Source: Chloroflexota bacterium (GTDB lineage Bacteria; Chloroflexota; Anaerolineae; Anaerolineales; Villigracilaceae). From it: DNA of 58,949 nt. Below are positions 1-8,753 of this stretch, one piece after another. Numbering within the stretch: the first letter of the stretch is position 1; each line of letters opens with the position of its first letter. The stretch covers positions 1 to 58,949 of the forward strand of contig VGNE01000021.1 in the NCBI GenBank assembly GCA_016866215.1, in the 5' to 3' direction. The position numbers were made by a program, and so were the translations under genes. A model generated the notes under the pieces. It saw only the letters and a program-made list of their open reading frames with translations, did not search any database and had not been told where the DNA came from.

Positions 1-123
1 CGGCGCGATAAAAGTCTCTTCCGTTTGGGACTCGATTGGCTAAAGTACGCATTGAAGCATTCGCTAGACTTTCAACCCGTCTTCCTTTTTAGCCTGCCAG
101 AGGTACCAACTCATGTACGGTAG

Positions 124-369
124 AGAATTCCACCTTATTACACGCTGGCAGTCCATCACCCCACCGATGTTGTCATCCTGATGGTTTTTTTAGTCGTGGC
201 GGTGGTGATCAGTCAATTGGTGGGACGCATGCAGGTCAGCCTCGCAGCGGCCACTTCGCGCGAACGAGAAGCCCTTGTTCGACAGAATGAGTCTACCGAG
301 GGTGAATCCCAAAAAGAGATGGATGAACGAGCAGCGCACAAACCAGACGCCCAAGCGCGGCGCGAATGA
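124..369 (+). pseudogene. Remnant of a KdpD-like (DUF4118) sensor kinase
   Basis: The frame open from base 124 to the stop at 367-369 reads a short IPPYYTLAV-type segment, then a hydrophobic helix, then a charged coil rich in Arg, Glu and Gln. This order (aromatic/Pro segment, last membrane helix, start of a coiled linker) resembles the end of the DUF4118 four-helix membrane domain of KdpD-type histidine kinases. A stop codon lies just upstream (121-123) and the frame ends before any kinase domain, so only a piece remains. The 62-residue frame starting at 181 is the longest translatable part. The family call is inference from a short segment and could be wrong; a short real membrane protein is the alternative. 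Confidence 0.35.
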
Positions 370-661
370 CATCTTCGCTAAATGCTAATTTTTCATGCAG
401 GGAAACGGGAGTTTTAGTGTGGCTAAGGCCGAGATAAAGAATATGCATTGATGAAAGCCGTTTTATTTACTTATCCCACTATAGCAACTATGATCACAAT
501 AGACCATATAGTTTTTTTAGGTTTAGGTTAGCGAATCATAAGATCGAATAAGAATCTGCTCATTTATAAAACGAATATCATCACCGTGGATGACGTTTAT
601 CACATCATAATCTTAGATCTGCCGCAGGTGCAATGTCCTTGCCAAACGTGTGGATTGGATT
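370..661. other. Gap without a recognisable gene
   Basis: AT-rich stretch between the kinase remnant and the stop codon of the FMN-binding protein gene. I see no convincing reading frame, hairpin terminator or promoter here. Confidence 0.5.
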
Positions 662-1234
662 TCATTCAAACCACTTTCCATCCAGCGGCAGCCATTCATT
701 GCTTTGATCTGCGTGTTGTTTCCAGTTTTCTTTCCCACTCCATGCTTCGATCTTGATCGCATAAACAGAGGTGGCGCGCAGTTCCTTGTCTGTAATTCCG
801 CGGTATTCCTTTCCCGCGGTCATGGCGGGAAAGTATTTTCTGATCAAACCATATAACAATCGACGCGCTTCATCAGGGTCTGTCACGATTCTAGCCGTGC
901 CAAAGACGATGACACTGCGATATTGGAGCGAGAACTCAAGCGCCACATTGGATGGCAGCATTTTTCCCAACTCGCTCGCCTCCATACTGATCTTTGGATT
1001 GGCCTCAATATTCGAGCGGATTCTCCCTGCAACGTTGGAGTGAAATACGATCTGGTGGTTTTCTTCGTCGTACCAGAAAGTGCTTGGGTTGAGGTACGGT
1101 TGATTGCCCACGGATGAGGCGATATGTCCCACTTTGGCCTCTTTTAGGAAGGCTTTTATCCAATGGTCATCTTTTGTGAGATGAGGTCTGCGTTGATATG
1201 CGGCTGGGGATTGGTTTTCATATGATCGGGGCAT
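662..1234 (-). CDS. Pyridoxamine 5'-phosphate oxidase-like FMN-binding protein
   Basis: A 190-residue protein of the FMN-binding split-barrel family. Such proteins bind FMN or F420 and reduce small substrates in the cytoplasm; the NimA-type members are the closest in general look. Visible features are the early strand reading HIASSVGNQPYLNP, the WYDEENHQIVFHSN strand pair and the VIVFGTARIV strand, which are typical of the barrel. A Lys/Trp-rich C-terminal strand (IKIEAWSGKENWK) closes the domain. It lies 17 bases downstream of the aminopeptidase gene on the same strand and is probably cotranscribed with it. The substrate cannot be read from sequence, and true pyridoxamine phosphate oxidase (PdxH) is unlikely because the protein is short and lacks its C-terminal part. 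Confidence 0.85.
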   Translation of the reverse strand: MPRSYENQSPAAYQRRPHLTKDDHWIKAFLKEAKVGHIASSVGNQPYLNPSTFWYDEENHQIVFHSNVAGRIRSNIEANPKISMEASELGKMLPSNVALEFSLQYRSVIVFGTARIVTDPDEARRLLYGLIRKYFPAMTAGKEYRGITDKELRATSVYAIKIEAWSGKENWKQHADQSNEWLPLDGKWFE

Positions 1235-1251
1235 GAAATGTCTCTCTTATT

Positions 1252-2514
1252 TTAAAGTTTGAATGCCCATTCGCCTTGACGCATGACAGGTTCACGCGCG
1301 CCGTCTTTGTGAATTCCGTCAATGTCCATTTGCGGCGAGCCGATCATAAAGTCCACATGGTTGAGGCTGACGTTGCCTCCAGCGGAGAGAAACTCTTCGT
1401 CGTTCAACTCCTCTCCACCCGTAAGCGTGAAGCGGTAGGCGCGTCCAATTGCGATGTGACAGGAAGCATTTTCGTCAAATAAAGTATTGTAGAAAAGATG
1501 TCCGCGCTGTCCGATCGGTGAACTGGCCGGCACGAGTGCGACCTCACCGAGGCGATGCGAACCTTCATCGGTATCCACCAGTTTTTGCAAAGCGGCTTCG
1601 CCCTTTTTGGCGTTGACTTTTGTGATGCGTCCATTTTCAAATGTGACCTGGAAGTCCTCGATCAGGGTGCCGGCATAGCTCAAGGGGAAAGTGGCCGTGA
1701 TTACGCCGTCAGCGCGGTTGCGATCCGGCAGGGTAAAGACCTCTTCGGTGGGCATATTGGCGGTAAAGGCAATGCCGTTTTGCGCCATGGATTGTGCGCT
1801 AATCCAGCGGTGTCCATTGGGCAGGCCGAGGGTAAAGTCTGTGCCAGGAGCCTTGTAATGCAAGGCTGTGAATTGTTTGGCTTGCAAATATTTGGCGCGT
1901 TCGCGTAAAAAGGCGATATGTTTTTCCCAGGCAGCGACAGGGTCAGGCTGATCTATGCGCGTGGTTTCAAAGATTTCCGTCCATAATTTTTCCTGCGCCT
2001 TTTTAGCGGAGAGTTCAGGGAAAATTTTCTTTGCCCACTCTTCACCAGCCGCGGCAACTACACACCAGTTGATCGCGTTGGTCGTCACGCGCTCGCTGAC
2101 TTTGCTCGCGGCGTTTAAATGTCTTGTTTGCATCATGCCGACAACTTCGGGGTCGAGACCACCAAGCAAATCTGGGTCTGCGCCTGAAATGGAAAGCAGG
2201 GCATCACCGTTATTGATCATGTTCATGATCGCATCAATGGTGTGGGTGGGGTATTCATCAAAAGAATTGCGTGGCGCATATTGTGCGCGCAGGCGCAGCA
2301 TTTCTTCATCGCCCCAGAGAACTTCCACGTATTTTGCGCCAACACCATAAGCGGCTTTCGCCACCTCATGTACCAAAGGCGCAAATTGATGCGGTACGCC
2401 GCGGGTTGCCATGAGGTTGATAATTAAACGTTGTCCAGCACGGATATTTAATCCGACTTTTACAATTGCTTCGGCATATTTTGCCAGCATTTTCTGATGT
2501 GTTTTGCTTGTCAT
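1252..2514 (-). CDS. M29-family metal aminopeptidase (thermophilic aminopeptidase type)
   Basis: About 420 residues, the usual length for AmpS/AmpT/PepS-type M29 aminopeptidases, which remove N-terminal amino acids from peptides in the cytoplasm using two metal ions. Family blocks seen in order are VEVLWGDEE, GTDFTLGLPNGHRW, NMPTEEVFTLPDRNRADG, EVALVPASSPIG, a block ending in NTLFDENASCHIAIG, and NVSLNHVDFMIGS near the end; these carry the Glu, His and Asp metal ligands. The frame is open upstream to 2616, but ATG 2514 was chosen because homology starts there and a GAGG motif sits just before it. The FMN-protein gene follows after 17 bases. The gene is transcribed divergently from the acetyltransferase gene, leaving about 126 bases for both promoters. 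Confidence 0.92.
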   Translation of the reverse strand: MTSKTHQKMLAKYAEAIVKVGLNIRAGQRLIINLMATRGVPHQFAPLVHEVAKAAYGVGAKYVEVLWGDEEMLRLRAQYAPRNSFDEYPTHTIDAIMNMINNGDALLSISGADPDLLGGLDPEVVGMMQTRHLNAASKVSERVTTNAINWCVVAAAGEEWAKKIFPELSAKKAQEKLWTEIFETTRIDQPDPVAAWEKHIAFLRERAKYLQAKQFTALHYKAPGTDFTLGLPNGHRWISAQSMAQNGIAFTANMPTEEVFTLPDRNRADGVITATFPLSYAGTLIEDFQVTFENGRITKVNAKKGEAALQKLVDTDEGSHRLGEVALVPASSPIGQRGHLFYNTLFDENASCHIAIGRAYRFTLTGGEELNDEEFLSAGGNVSLNHVDFMIGSPQMDIDGIHKDGAREPVMRQGEWAFKL

Positions 2515-2640
2515 ATCGCCTCGATTTGTGGGATTTTGCCAAGTATAGCACGGATGTATTTGGTCGAAAACGACCCATCTCTTACCAGTTGTAATATACT
2601 TGATGTAAGTTCCCATCTCTCTCTCTCAGGAGGTCCCGGT

Positions 2641-3771
2641 ATGCTCACCATCGAAAAAGTGGATACGGAAAATAAAAAGCAGGTCAGGCGTTTTGTGGAA
2701 TTGCCGTTTCGCATTTATGCGAACTGTCCACAGTGGGTTCCGCCGCTGAATGTGGATGCGTACAATCAGCTCAATCGTAAAAAACACCCATTCCATGAGC
2801 ACTCGGCCGTGGAATTTTTTATAGCCGTGCGTGACGGCCGTGATGTGGGTAGGATCGCTGCAATTGAGAACAAGCCTTTCAATAAATATCACAACGAAAA
2901 AACCGCCGATTTTTATTTCTTTGAATGTGAAAATGACCTGGAAGCGGCAACGGCTTTGTTCAAGACCGTGTTCGACTGGTCAAAAGCGCGCGGATTGGAT
3001 ACGGTGATCGGCCCGAAAGGCATGGGTCCGCTGGATGGGTATGGGATTTTGATCTTTGGGCATGAACACCGTCAGACCATGACCATGCTCAATTACAACC
3101 ACGCCTATTATCAGTCATTGGTGGAGGCGCAGGGTTTTGTCAAAGAGGTGGATTTTGTCTCGTGTTATCTTCCCGCCGATAAATTTCAACTTCCAGAGAG
3201 AGTAAAAAATATCGCCGAGCGTGTTATGCAGCGCGGGCATCTTAAGGTGAAAAAATTCAAGAGCAAGAAGGAATTATTGCAATGGGCGGATCGCATTGGG
3301 GCGGCTTACAACAATGCCTTTGTGCGTAACTGGGAGTACTATCCGCTCACACAGAGGGAGATTGATTTTGTTGTTGGAAATATTATGACGATCGCAGATC
3401 ATCGCCTGATCAAGATCATCACGCATGACGATGATGTGGTGGGTTTTTTGTTTGTGTTCCATGATGTATCCGCCGCGCTTCAACGCGCAAAAGGGAGGTT
3501 GTTTCCATTTGGTTTGATTGATATTCTCCTGGAAATGCGCCGCACAAGTAAAGTCTCCGGGAACGGCATGGGCATCCTGCCCGAGCATCAAGGACATGGC
3601 GGCAATGCCTTGTTATATTATGCTATGGGCAATACCCTGCAGGATTTCAGTCAATTTGCGCACGTGGAAATGACACAGGTTGCTGAAACCACTGAGCAAA
3701 TGCGAGCAGACTTGAAGAACCTCAACGGCGTGGAATACAAGAATCATCGCGTGTATCAAAAAGCATTGTGA
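2641..3771 (+). CDS. YghO-like GNAT-superfamily protein
   Basis: A 376-residue protein with the FVELPFRIYANCPQWVPPL opening and a following KKHPFHEHS block that mark the YghO-like group of the GNAT acetyltransferase superfamily. The middle carries FFIAVRDGRDVGRIAAIEN, a typical GNAT beta-strand pair, then GPKGMGPLDGYGILI. The C-terminal GMGILPEHQGHGGNALLYY block resembles an acetyl-CoA-binding loop (Q-G-x-G-x type). The start at 2641 is supported by a strong AGGAGG eight bases upstream; the frame remains open for another 48 codons without homology. Substrate unknown. It is separated by 51 bases from the next gene, so cotranscription is possible. Confidence 0.85.
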   Translation: MLTIEKVDTENKKQVRRFVELPFRIYANCPQWVPPLNVDAYNQLNRKKHPFHEHSAVEFFIAVRDGRDVGRIAAIENKPFNKYHNEKTADFYFFECENDLEAATALFKTVFDWSKARGLDTVIGPKGMGPLDGYGILIFGHEHRQTMTMLNYNHAYYQSLVEAQGFVKEVDFVSCYLPADKFQLPERVKNIAERVMQRGHLKVKKFKSKKELLQWADRIGAAYNNAFVRNWEYYPLTQREIDFVVGNIMTIADHRLIKIITHDDDVVGFLFVFHDVSAALQRAKGRLFPFGLIDILLEMRRTSKVSGNGMGILPEHQGHGGNALLYYAMGNTLQDFSQFAHVEMTQVAETTEQMRADLKNLNGVEYKNHRVYQKAL

Positions 3772-3822
3772 ATAATTTTTAACGAGTTGAATTCGTTCAA
3801 GTTTGCTAACTGTTGATGGCGC

Positions 3823-6800
3823 ATGTCTGCTGAACTTCAAATTCATCTATTTGGTTCTCCCAAGCTTTTCGTCAATGGGAATTCATTGCCGCCTTTTCTC
3901 ACGCATAAGAGCGGTGAGTTGTTTGGTTATCTTGCTGCCAACCCGAACCGCGCGCATCCGCGTATTTTGCTTGCCGGGTTGCTCTGGCCCGAAACGACGG
4001 ATGAAAAAGCGCGCGCCAGCCTGAGCACAGAGTTGTGGAGACTGCGCCGCGTGTTGGGAGATGCGCAAGACTGCCTGACCCTGACCCGCGATGAAGTGAG
4101 CTTATCCATAGACCCGCTGCATGTGGACGTTCATCTTTTCAACGAGCAGGCGCAACGCGCTGATTATTCTTCATTTCTTCAAGCAGTTGACCTATACACC
4201 GGAGATTTTCTGGAAGGCTGTTATTCCGATTGGTGCGTTCTTGAACGTGAGAAATTAAAAGATGTCTTCCTAAAGACGCTCGAAAAGCTATTGCAATATC
4301 ACGAAGCACGTGGGGAATGGAAGGAGTCAGTCGCGTTTGCGAAACGGCTTATCGTCTACGACCCGTTGCGTGAAGAACTGCATCGCAGCCTGATGAGTTT
4401 GTACGTGAATATGGGTAACCGTCCCTCTGCATTGGCGCAATATCGTTTGTGTTCTGAGTATCTGCGCCGGGAGCTTGGCGTCGAGCCAATGCCGGAGACG
4501 CAGCGTCTGTTCGAGAAGATCAACTCTGCGTCGAAGCCGGAGGCGCTCTGGCAGGTGCGGGTGGAAGCCGCCGCCGAACGGACGCAGCGAAAACTTTCCG
4601 AACTTGAGCGGTCCCGCCGTTATTTGCCGGAGGTGTTTGTCAATCGCACAGTGTTGGATGATTTGATGGAGCAATTTGTCGTTTCGCCATCCGTGGGGTT
4701 TGTGTTAACTGCTCCATCCGGTTATGGCAAGACAACTTGGCTGACGAATTTCGCAGGGCAGCGTTTGGCGCAGGGTGACCTTGTCTTGTTCTATGAGGCG
4801 GGGGCGTTGACTTTAAGTTTTGAACGTGAACTTGCCCGCGATGTTTGGGGAAGCGACGTCATCACTATTTCTGAAGCCCTGATCGCCGTGGGACGCGAGG
4901 CGCGTCAGCACGATAAACAAGCATGGATCATCGTGGATGACCTGAACTCATTCCGTGATCTGGGCGCCACCCCCGCAGATTTGATGCGGCGTTTGAATCT
5001 GGTGATCTCACACCCAGAATTGCAGAGCGCAGTGCAAGCGGGAAATTGTTCACTGGAGATCATCATCACGTGCAGGGACTACACCTGGAAGCAAATGACA
5101 GAAAGTAGCGCGATCACGCTGAATTGGGATTCGTTTTTTCTCTATAAGCCATTTCAGTTGCAGGTCTTCGACCCGGCAGAAGCCGGCGAAGCATTGCGTC
5201 GTTATTCTTCGCACTATAAACTTGGGCATGAGAATACGCCACAGCAAAATCAGGTCTTCTATAAACATCCTTTGCTTTTGAGACTCCTTTCGGAGATTGG
5301 GCAGGGGAAGCAAGTCTCGGCAGTTGGGTCTGAAAACTTGCTCTTTCGGGAATACTTTTTGAAGATGACCCCGCAAAGCAGCGTGCGCGGATTAGCTGTC
5401 GCGATGGCCACCTGGATGGCAGAACACAAGCAGACTTCGGCATCTCTGATGGAGTTACGATCCCTTGCCCAAACTTACGGCGCGAATCTGGACGCCGAGG
5501 ATTCGCCGTTGAAACACCTGCTGGATACGGGCATCCTGTCCCAAACGGACCGCGGGCTGGAACAGGTCTTCCGCTTCACGCACGACCGATTATTCGAGTA
5601 CTTGCTTGCCGAACATATCCAGCGCGAAATGGAGAATCGCAAAGACGATGCTGACATTCTGGTGGGATACATCCGCCAAACCGCATCCTTCCCGCCGGCT
5701 TATGGTGCGGCGCTTATGGTGTTGTCATCGCGCCGCAATACTGGTCTCTATTTATCCTTCGCTGTCAGTGAGTTTTCCGAGGTCAGAGAATTATGCGTGG
5801 ACGGGTTGATCGCCCTCTACCTCGAAGAGCCAAAACTCGCCTTGTCTGTGTCGAAACAGATTCTTGCATTAGATTCTTTGGATGCAAAGCGTGTTGCCTT
5901 GCGAGCAGTCCCTGCCATGGGGGAGGAGGGGTTTGAGATTTTCTACTCTGCCATTGGTTCTTTCAATGAAACCGTGCGCAGGGTTGCGCTTATTTCCTTC
6001 GACCAGTTATGGCGGCAGGACTTTCAACGCGCGGTTCGGATGATGCGCCGATTGATGAAGGATATAAATCCGCAGGTGCTCTTGCTTGCGCCGCGCCGGG
6101 TTCAAACGCTATTCAAGATCATTGGCTGGTTCAGCACCTACGAAATACCCCGACCTGTATTCGACGAGATCAATAACGCGGCATACGAGCTTGCCGTCGA
6201 AAAATTAAGGATGCCCACCAGCGAATCACAGACCCGCTTTTGGTCGCTTATAAAGAACATTCTGGCGCGTAACACCGTTTCGTGGCCCGCAAATGAAGAC
6301 GCAATCCACGAGATTCTGCGTCCGAACAGCCTGTCAGAGAAAGAGAAAGCGGCGTTTCGTCGCGTCGTCAGCGGCTTGCAGCAGGGAACAGACGGATTGA
6401 ACGACATATCCATTGAAGACATCAAGACCCTCTTGATGTGCCAGGTTGACCCGGCTTGTTACCCTGCTCATCACCTGTTTGCGGTTTGGCTGCATCATCG
6501 CCCTGCGGAAGCCTGTGCTGCCATGCGCCAGATTTTCGATGACCTAAATGGTCATGCGCGGCTTTGGCTGTTGATGGCATTCGTTCCCACCACGCTTTCA
6601 TCGCCCATGCCTTTCCCGCATGATGCCTTGCACCTGCTGGAGGAATTCACCGCCCGTTTCGCCGAAGAAAATGAAACGGAATTTCTCCACGGAACAACGC
6701 GCGGAACCTTGCAGCCGCTCAACGCTGTTTCATTCTTTCCATTGGGTGTCCGCTATCTTCGCTCTGGCAAAACAGACTTCCCGTTGATCTCCTCCCTGTT

Positions 6801-7266
6801 GACACTCTCGAAGGATCAGCTCGAAAAATTTGCACTTACCGTTCGTTTGCTTGCCCCTCTCGGTTGGTTTTACCCGCGCGAGACGTTGAACTTCCTCGAA
6901 CCGTTTCTCGACTTCACACAACCCCTGCACGCGCATGTGTTGGAAACCTTTGCCAACCTGCACGTATTTCATTCCAACATTGTGGATACCTGGCTTCAGG
7001 AACATGGTGCAGGGCAGCATATCCGAACTTCGGCTGACCTTGAACAGGTCACATATCGCGCGCATCTCATCACAACCCAAGATGTGCGCATCACCAGCAT
7101 CCTGCTCAATTCACCGTACGGTCAATGGCTGACGCGCTGCGTTCTGCCCGGCTACCTTGAGGTGAAGACACCCAAAGAAGCGGCACAACGCTTTGGCGAC
7201 GGTTTGTTCGAGTCCCTGCGTCAATGCGACTGGCATCTCAAACGTCTGTTTGGAATGCCAGATTAA
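3823..7266 (+). CDS. Giant SARP/BTAD regulator with STAND-type NTPase and helical-repeat tail
   Basis: An 1147-residue regulator. Residues 1-95 look like a winged-helix OmpR-type DNA-binding domain as in SARP activators (LFGSPKLFVNGN start, RAHPRILLAGLLWPE, LRRVLG). Residues 100-245 are the bacterial transcriptional activator (BTAD) TPR-like domain, ending ELGVEPMPETQRLFEKI. A P-loop follows, with Walker A APSGYGKTT at 297-305 and Walker B AWIIVDDL near 367-374, then a FTHDRLFEYLLAEHI block typical of NACHT/STAND ATPases. The last ~550 residues are helical and HEAT/TPR-like with no family I recognise. Such proteins are thought to be ATP-dependent switches that activate transcription when a ligand binds the repeats. 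An intrinsic terminator follows. Target genes are unknown; the exported proteins downstream are candidates only by proximity. Confidence 0.85.
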   Translation: MSAELQIHLFGSPKLFVNGNSLPPFLTHKSGELFGYLAANPNRAHPRILLAGLLWPETTDEKARASLSTELWRLRRVLGDAQDCLTLTRDEVSLSIDPLHVDVHLFNEQAQRADYSSFLQAVDLYTGDFLEGCYSDWCVLEREKLKDVFLKTLEKLLQYHEARGEWKESVAFAKRLIVYDPLREELHRSLMSLYVNMGNRPSALAQYRLCSEYLRRELGVEPMPETQRLFEKINSASKPEALWQVRVEAAAERTQRKLSELERSRRYLPEVFVNRTVLDDLMEQFVVSPSVGFVLTAPSGYGKTTWLTNFAGQRLAQGDLVLFYEAGALTLSFERELARDVWGSDVITISEALIAVGREARQHDKQAWIIVDDLNSFRDLGATPADLMRRLNLVISHPELQSAVQAGNCSLEIIITCRDYTWKQMTESSAITLNWDSFFLYKPFQLQVFDPAEAGEALRRYSSHYKLGHENTPQQNQVFYKHPLLLRLLSEIGQGKQVSAVGSENLLFREYFLKMTPQSSVRGLAVAMATWMAEHKQTSASLMELRSLAQTYGANLDAEDSPLKHLLDTGILSQTDRGLEQVFRFTHDRLFEYLLAEHIQREMENRKDDADILVGYIRQTASFPPAYGAALMVLSSRRNTGLYLSFAVSEFSEVRELCVDGLIALYLEEPKLALSVSKQILALDSLDAKRVALRAVPAMGEEGFEIFYSAIGSFNETVRRVALISFDQLWRQDFQRAVRMMRRLMKDINPQVLLLAPRRVQTLFKIIGWFSTYEIPRPVFDEINNAAYELAVEKLRMPTSESQTRFWSLIKNILARNTVSWPANEDAIHEILRPNSLSEKEKAAFRRVVSGLQQGTDGLNDISIEDIKTLLMCQVDPACYPAHHLFAVWLHHRPAEACAAMRQIFDDLNGHARLWLLMAFVPTTLSSPMPFPHDALHLLEEFTARFAEENETEFLHGTTRGTLQPLNAVSFFPLGVRYLRSGKTDFPLISSLLTLSKDQLEKFALTVRLLAPLGWFYPRETLNFLEPFLDFTQPLHAHVLETFANLHVFHSNIVDTWLQEHGAGQHIRTSADLEQVTYRAHLITTQDVRITSILLNSPYGQWLTRCVLPGYLEVKTPKEAAQRFGDGLFESLRQCDWHLKRLFGMPD

Positions 7267-7293
7267 CCTGCGACGAAAAAACGCCTCCTTCCC

Positions 7294-7330
7294 AAACTTC
7301 CGCCTGATTCCACGGGCGGAAGTTTTTCTT
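7294..7330 (+). terminator. Intrinsic terminator after the SARP-STAND gene
   Basis: An 11-bp perfect stem (7294-7304 with 7315-7325) closes a 10-base loop and runs into a T-rich tract. It lies 28 bases after the stop codon of the regulator. Confidence 0.8.
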
Positions 7331-7386
7331 TCCCCGACGCCTTGTGAGACTTCTGTGAGAGCGGCTGAGTATGCTGAGTAAAACAA

Positions 7387-7620
7387 ATGCCCACCGAGAA
7401 GCAAACCCAGCACACCCTTGTGATCCGCTTGTGGCGCGAAGAAGGGAACGGCACGCCCGTCTGGCGCGGCTTCGTGACCGAGATCCAAACCGGAGAGACG
7501 AAATATTTTCAGTCCCTCACAAACCTGGCGGAGTTAATTGCCCGGGTGGTCGGAGCCGCTTCAATGGAAGGAGGAGGCGCACCTCAAAACGCAGGAAATG
7601 ACCAACCATCCAACCCATAA
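7387..7620 (+). CDS. Small conserved protein of unknown function
   Basis: A 77-residue cytoplasmic protein. The core HTLVIRLWREE, PVWRGFVTEIQTGETKYFQSL and LAELIARVV matches a small protein type that I recall as widespread in Chloroflexota and cyanobacteria (an R-W-x-E strand, a V-W-R-G strand, then a tyrosine and a short helix). No enzyme motif, signal peptide or membrane segment is seen. The function is unknown. It begins after the regulator's terminator and ends 28 bases before the lipoprotein start, so it may be cotranscribed with that gene. The start codon is not backed by a clear ribosome binding site. Confidence 0.65.
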   Translation: MPTEKQTQHTLVIRLWREEGNGTPVWRGFVTEIQTGETKYFQSLTNLAELIARVVGAASMEGGGAPQNAGNDQPSNP

Positions 7621-7648
7621 ATCCTATTCAAATCCCAAAGGAGAAATC

Positions 7649-8689
7649 ATGAAATCGAAAATTTTGTTACCCCTCTTGATCGTCGTGTTCGTGCTTGCGG
7701 CTTGCGGTCCTTCGCCGGAAGAAGCCGCCACCATGACCGCCTCTGCATGGACGCCCACGCCTGTTCCGCCCACATCCACGCCCACGCCGACACCCATCCC
7801 GTATGATCTGAGCGTATCGGTCACCGATGCAGACGGAGTCGCCGTTTCTGGAGCCAACATTACATTGGCTGGTGATGACGTTCCTGTTTTTACCGGCGAG
7901 GACGGCAAAGCGACATGGACGAACCTGCCCGAACCGGATGGCACTGCGACGATTGCCGCTCAAGGGTACATCGCCTCAGAACAGACGTTTAGCCTGTCTC
8001 GCGGACCCAACGAGCTTTCCTTCACTCTGGAGCGTGACTCGAACGGCTTGCTCCCGTCACAAGCCTGCGCTGCCGGTGAGTCCCTGTTGTACATCGAAGA
8101 CTTTCAGGATAACGAAGCCGAAGGCTGGCCCGAAATCGATCTCCACGCGAACGGCTGGACCGTCGGTGAATATGCCAGTGAGCCGGGCAACATGGTAGCC
8201 AGCAACAACAACATGGCTCACCACGGCAACAATTTGCAAGATAAAACTTTTTCAGATGCCGTGTGGCGCGTGCGCTTTGTGATAGAAGGACGCCGTCCAC
8301 TGTCATTCAACTGGCTTGTGAATTATGGAATTCAGATCGACGGACAGCAGATTGATGATTCGCGTTATCAAATCGTCGCCGATACCGATGGCGTCGGGTT
8401 GCGCCGTCTCACTCTGCCAGCCTTGAATATCGGCGCGGCGAGCGGGTCGGGCGCATCTGCGGGGAATTGGCACAATATTGAAATAAGCACCTTCCAAGGC
8501 GAAACGCAAGTTTGGTTGGATGGAAAAAAGGTGGCGGGATATGTTGACCCCAAACCTCTGCCCGGCGGCGGGATCGGGTTGGAGTTGTTCAGTTTCGATT
8601 CGTCCAAACCCGATACAGTAGTTTATTTCGACAACATTTCCGTCTGCGGCTTGAGCGCGCCGTTTGTCTCGAATTATGTCACGCCTTAA
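7649..8689 (+). CDS. Lipoprotein with carboxypeptidase-regulatory-like and concanavalin-like domains
   Basis: A 346-residue exported lipoprotein. A signal peptide ends in a VLAACG lipobox at about residue 20, followed by a Thr/Pro-rich spacer (PTPVPPTSTPTPTPIP) that probably spans the wall. Residues ~55-120 (VSVTDADGVAVSGANITLAG, then a GKATW turn) look like a carboxypeptidase-regulatory or Big-like beta sandwich. Residues ~140-335 (LLYIEDFQDNEAEGW, WLDGKKVAGYVD, GGGIGLELFS, VYFDNISVC) look like a concanavalin/LamG fold that could bind glycans. The start was chosen at 7649 because an AAAGGAG motif sits 6 bases upstream; the frame is open further up without meaning. No catalytic residues recognised. 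Confidence 0.85.
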   Translation: MKSKILLPLLIVVFVLAACGPSPEEAATMTASAWTPTPVPPTSTPTPTPIPYDLSVSVTDADGVAVSGANITLAGDDVPVFTGEDGKATWTNLPEPDGTATIAAQGYIASEQTFSLSRGPNELSFTLERDSNGLLPSQACAAGESLLYIEDFQDNEAEGWPEIDLHANGWTVGEYASEPGNMVASNNNMAHHGNNLQDKTFSDAVWRVRFVIEGRRPLSFNWLVNYGIQIDGQQIDDSRYQIVADTDGVGLRRLTLPALNIGAASGSGASAGNWHNIEISTFQGETQVWLDGKKVAGYVDPKPLPGGGIGLELFSFDSSKPDTVVYFDNISVCGLSAPFVSNYVTP

Positions 8690-8704
8690 TGCGATCAATT
8701 TACA

Positions 8705-8735
8705 CGAGGCAATCGCCTAAGTTGCGATTGCCTCG
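8705..8735 (+). other. Perfect 12-bp hairpin between two exported-protein genes
   Basis: Arms 8705-8716 and 8724-8735 are perfectly complementary with a 7-base loop. No T-tract follows; a ribosome binding site (AGGAG) comes 9 bases later. It may stabilise the upstream mRNA end, attenuate translation of the downstream gene, or mark a processing site. Confidence 0.6.
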
Positions 8736-8753
8736 ACTCAATAGGAGATCACC

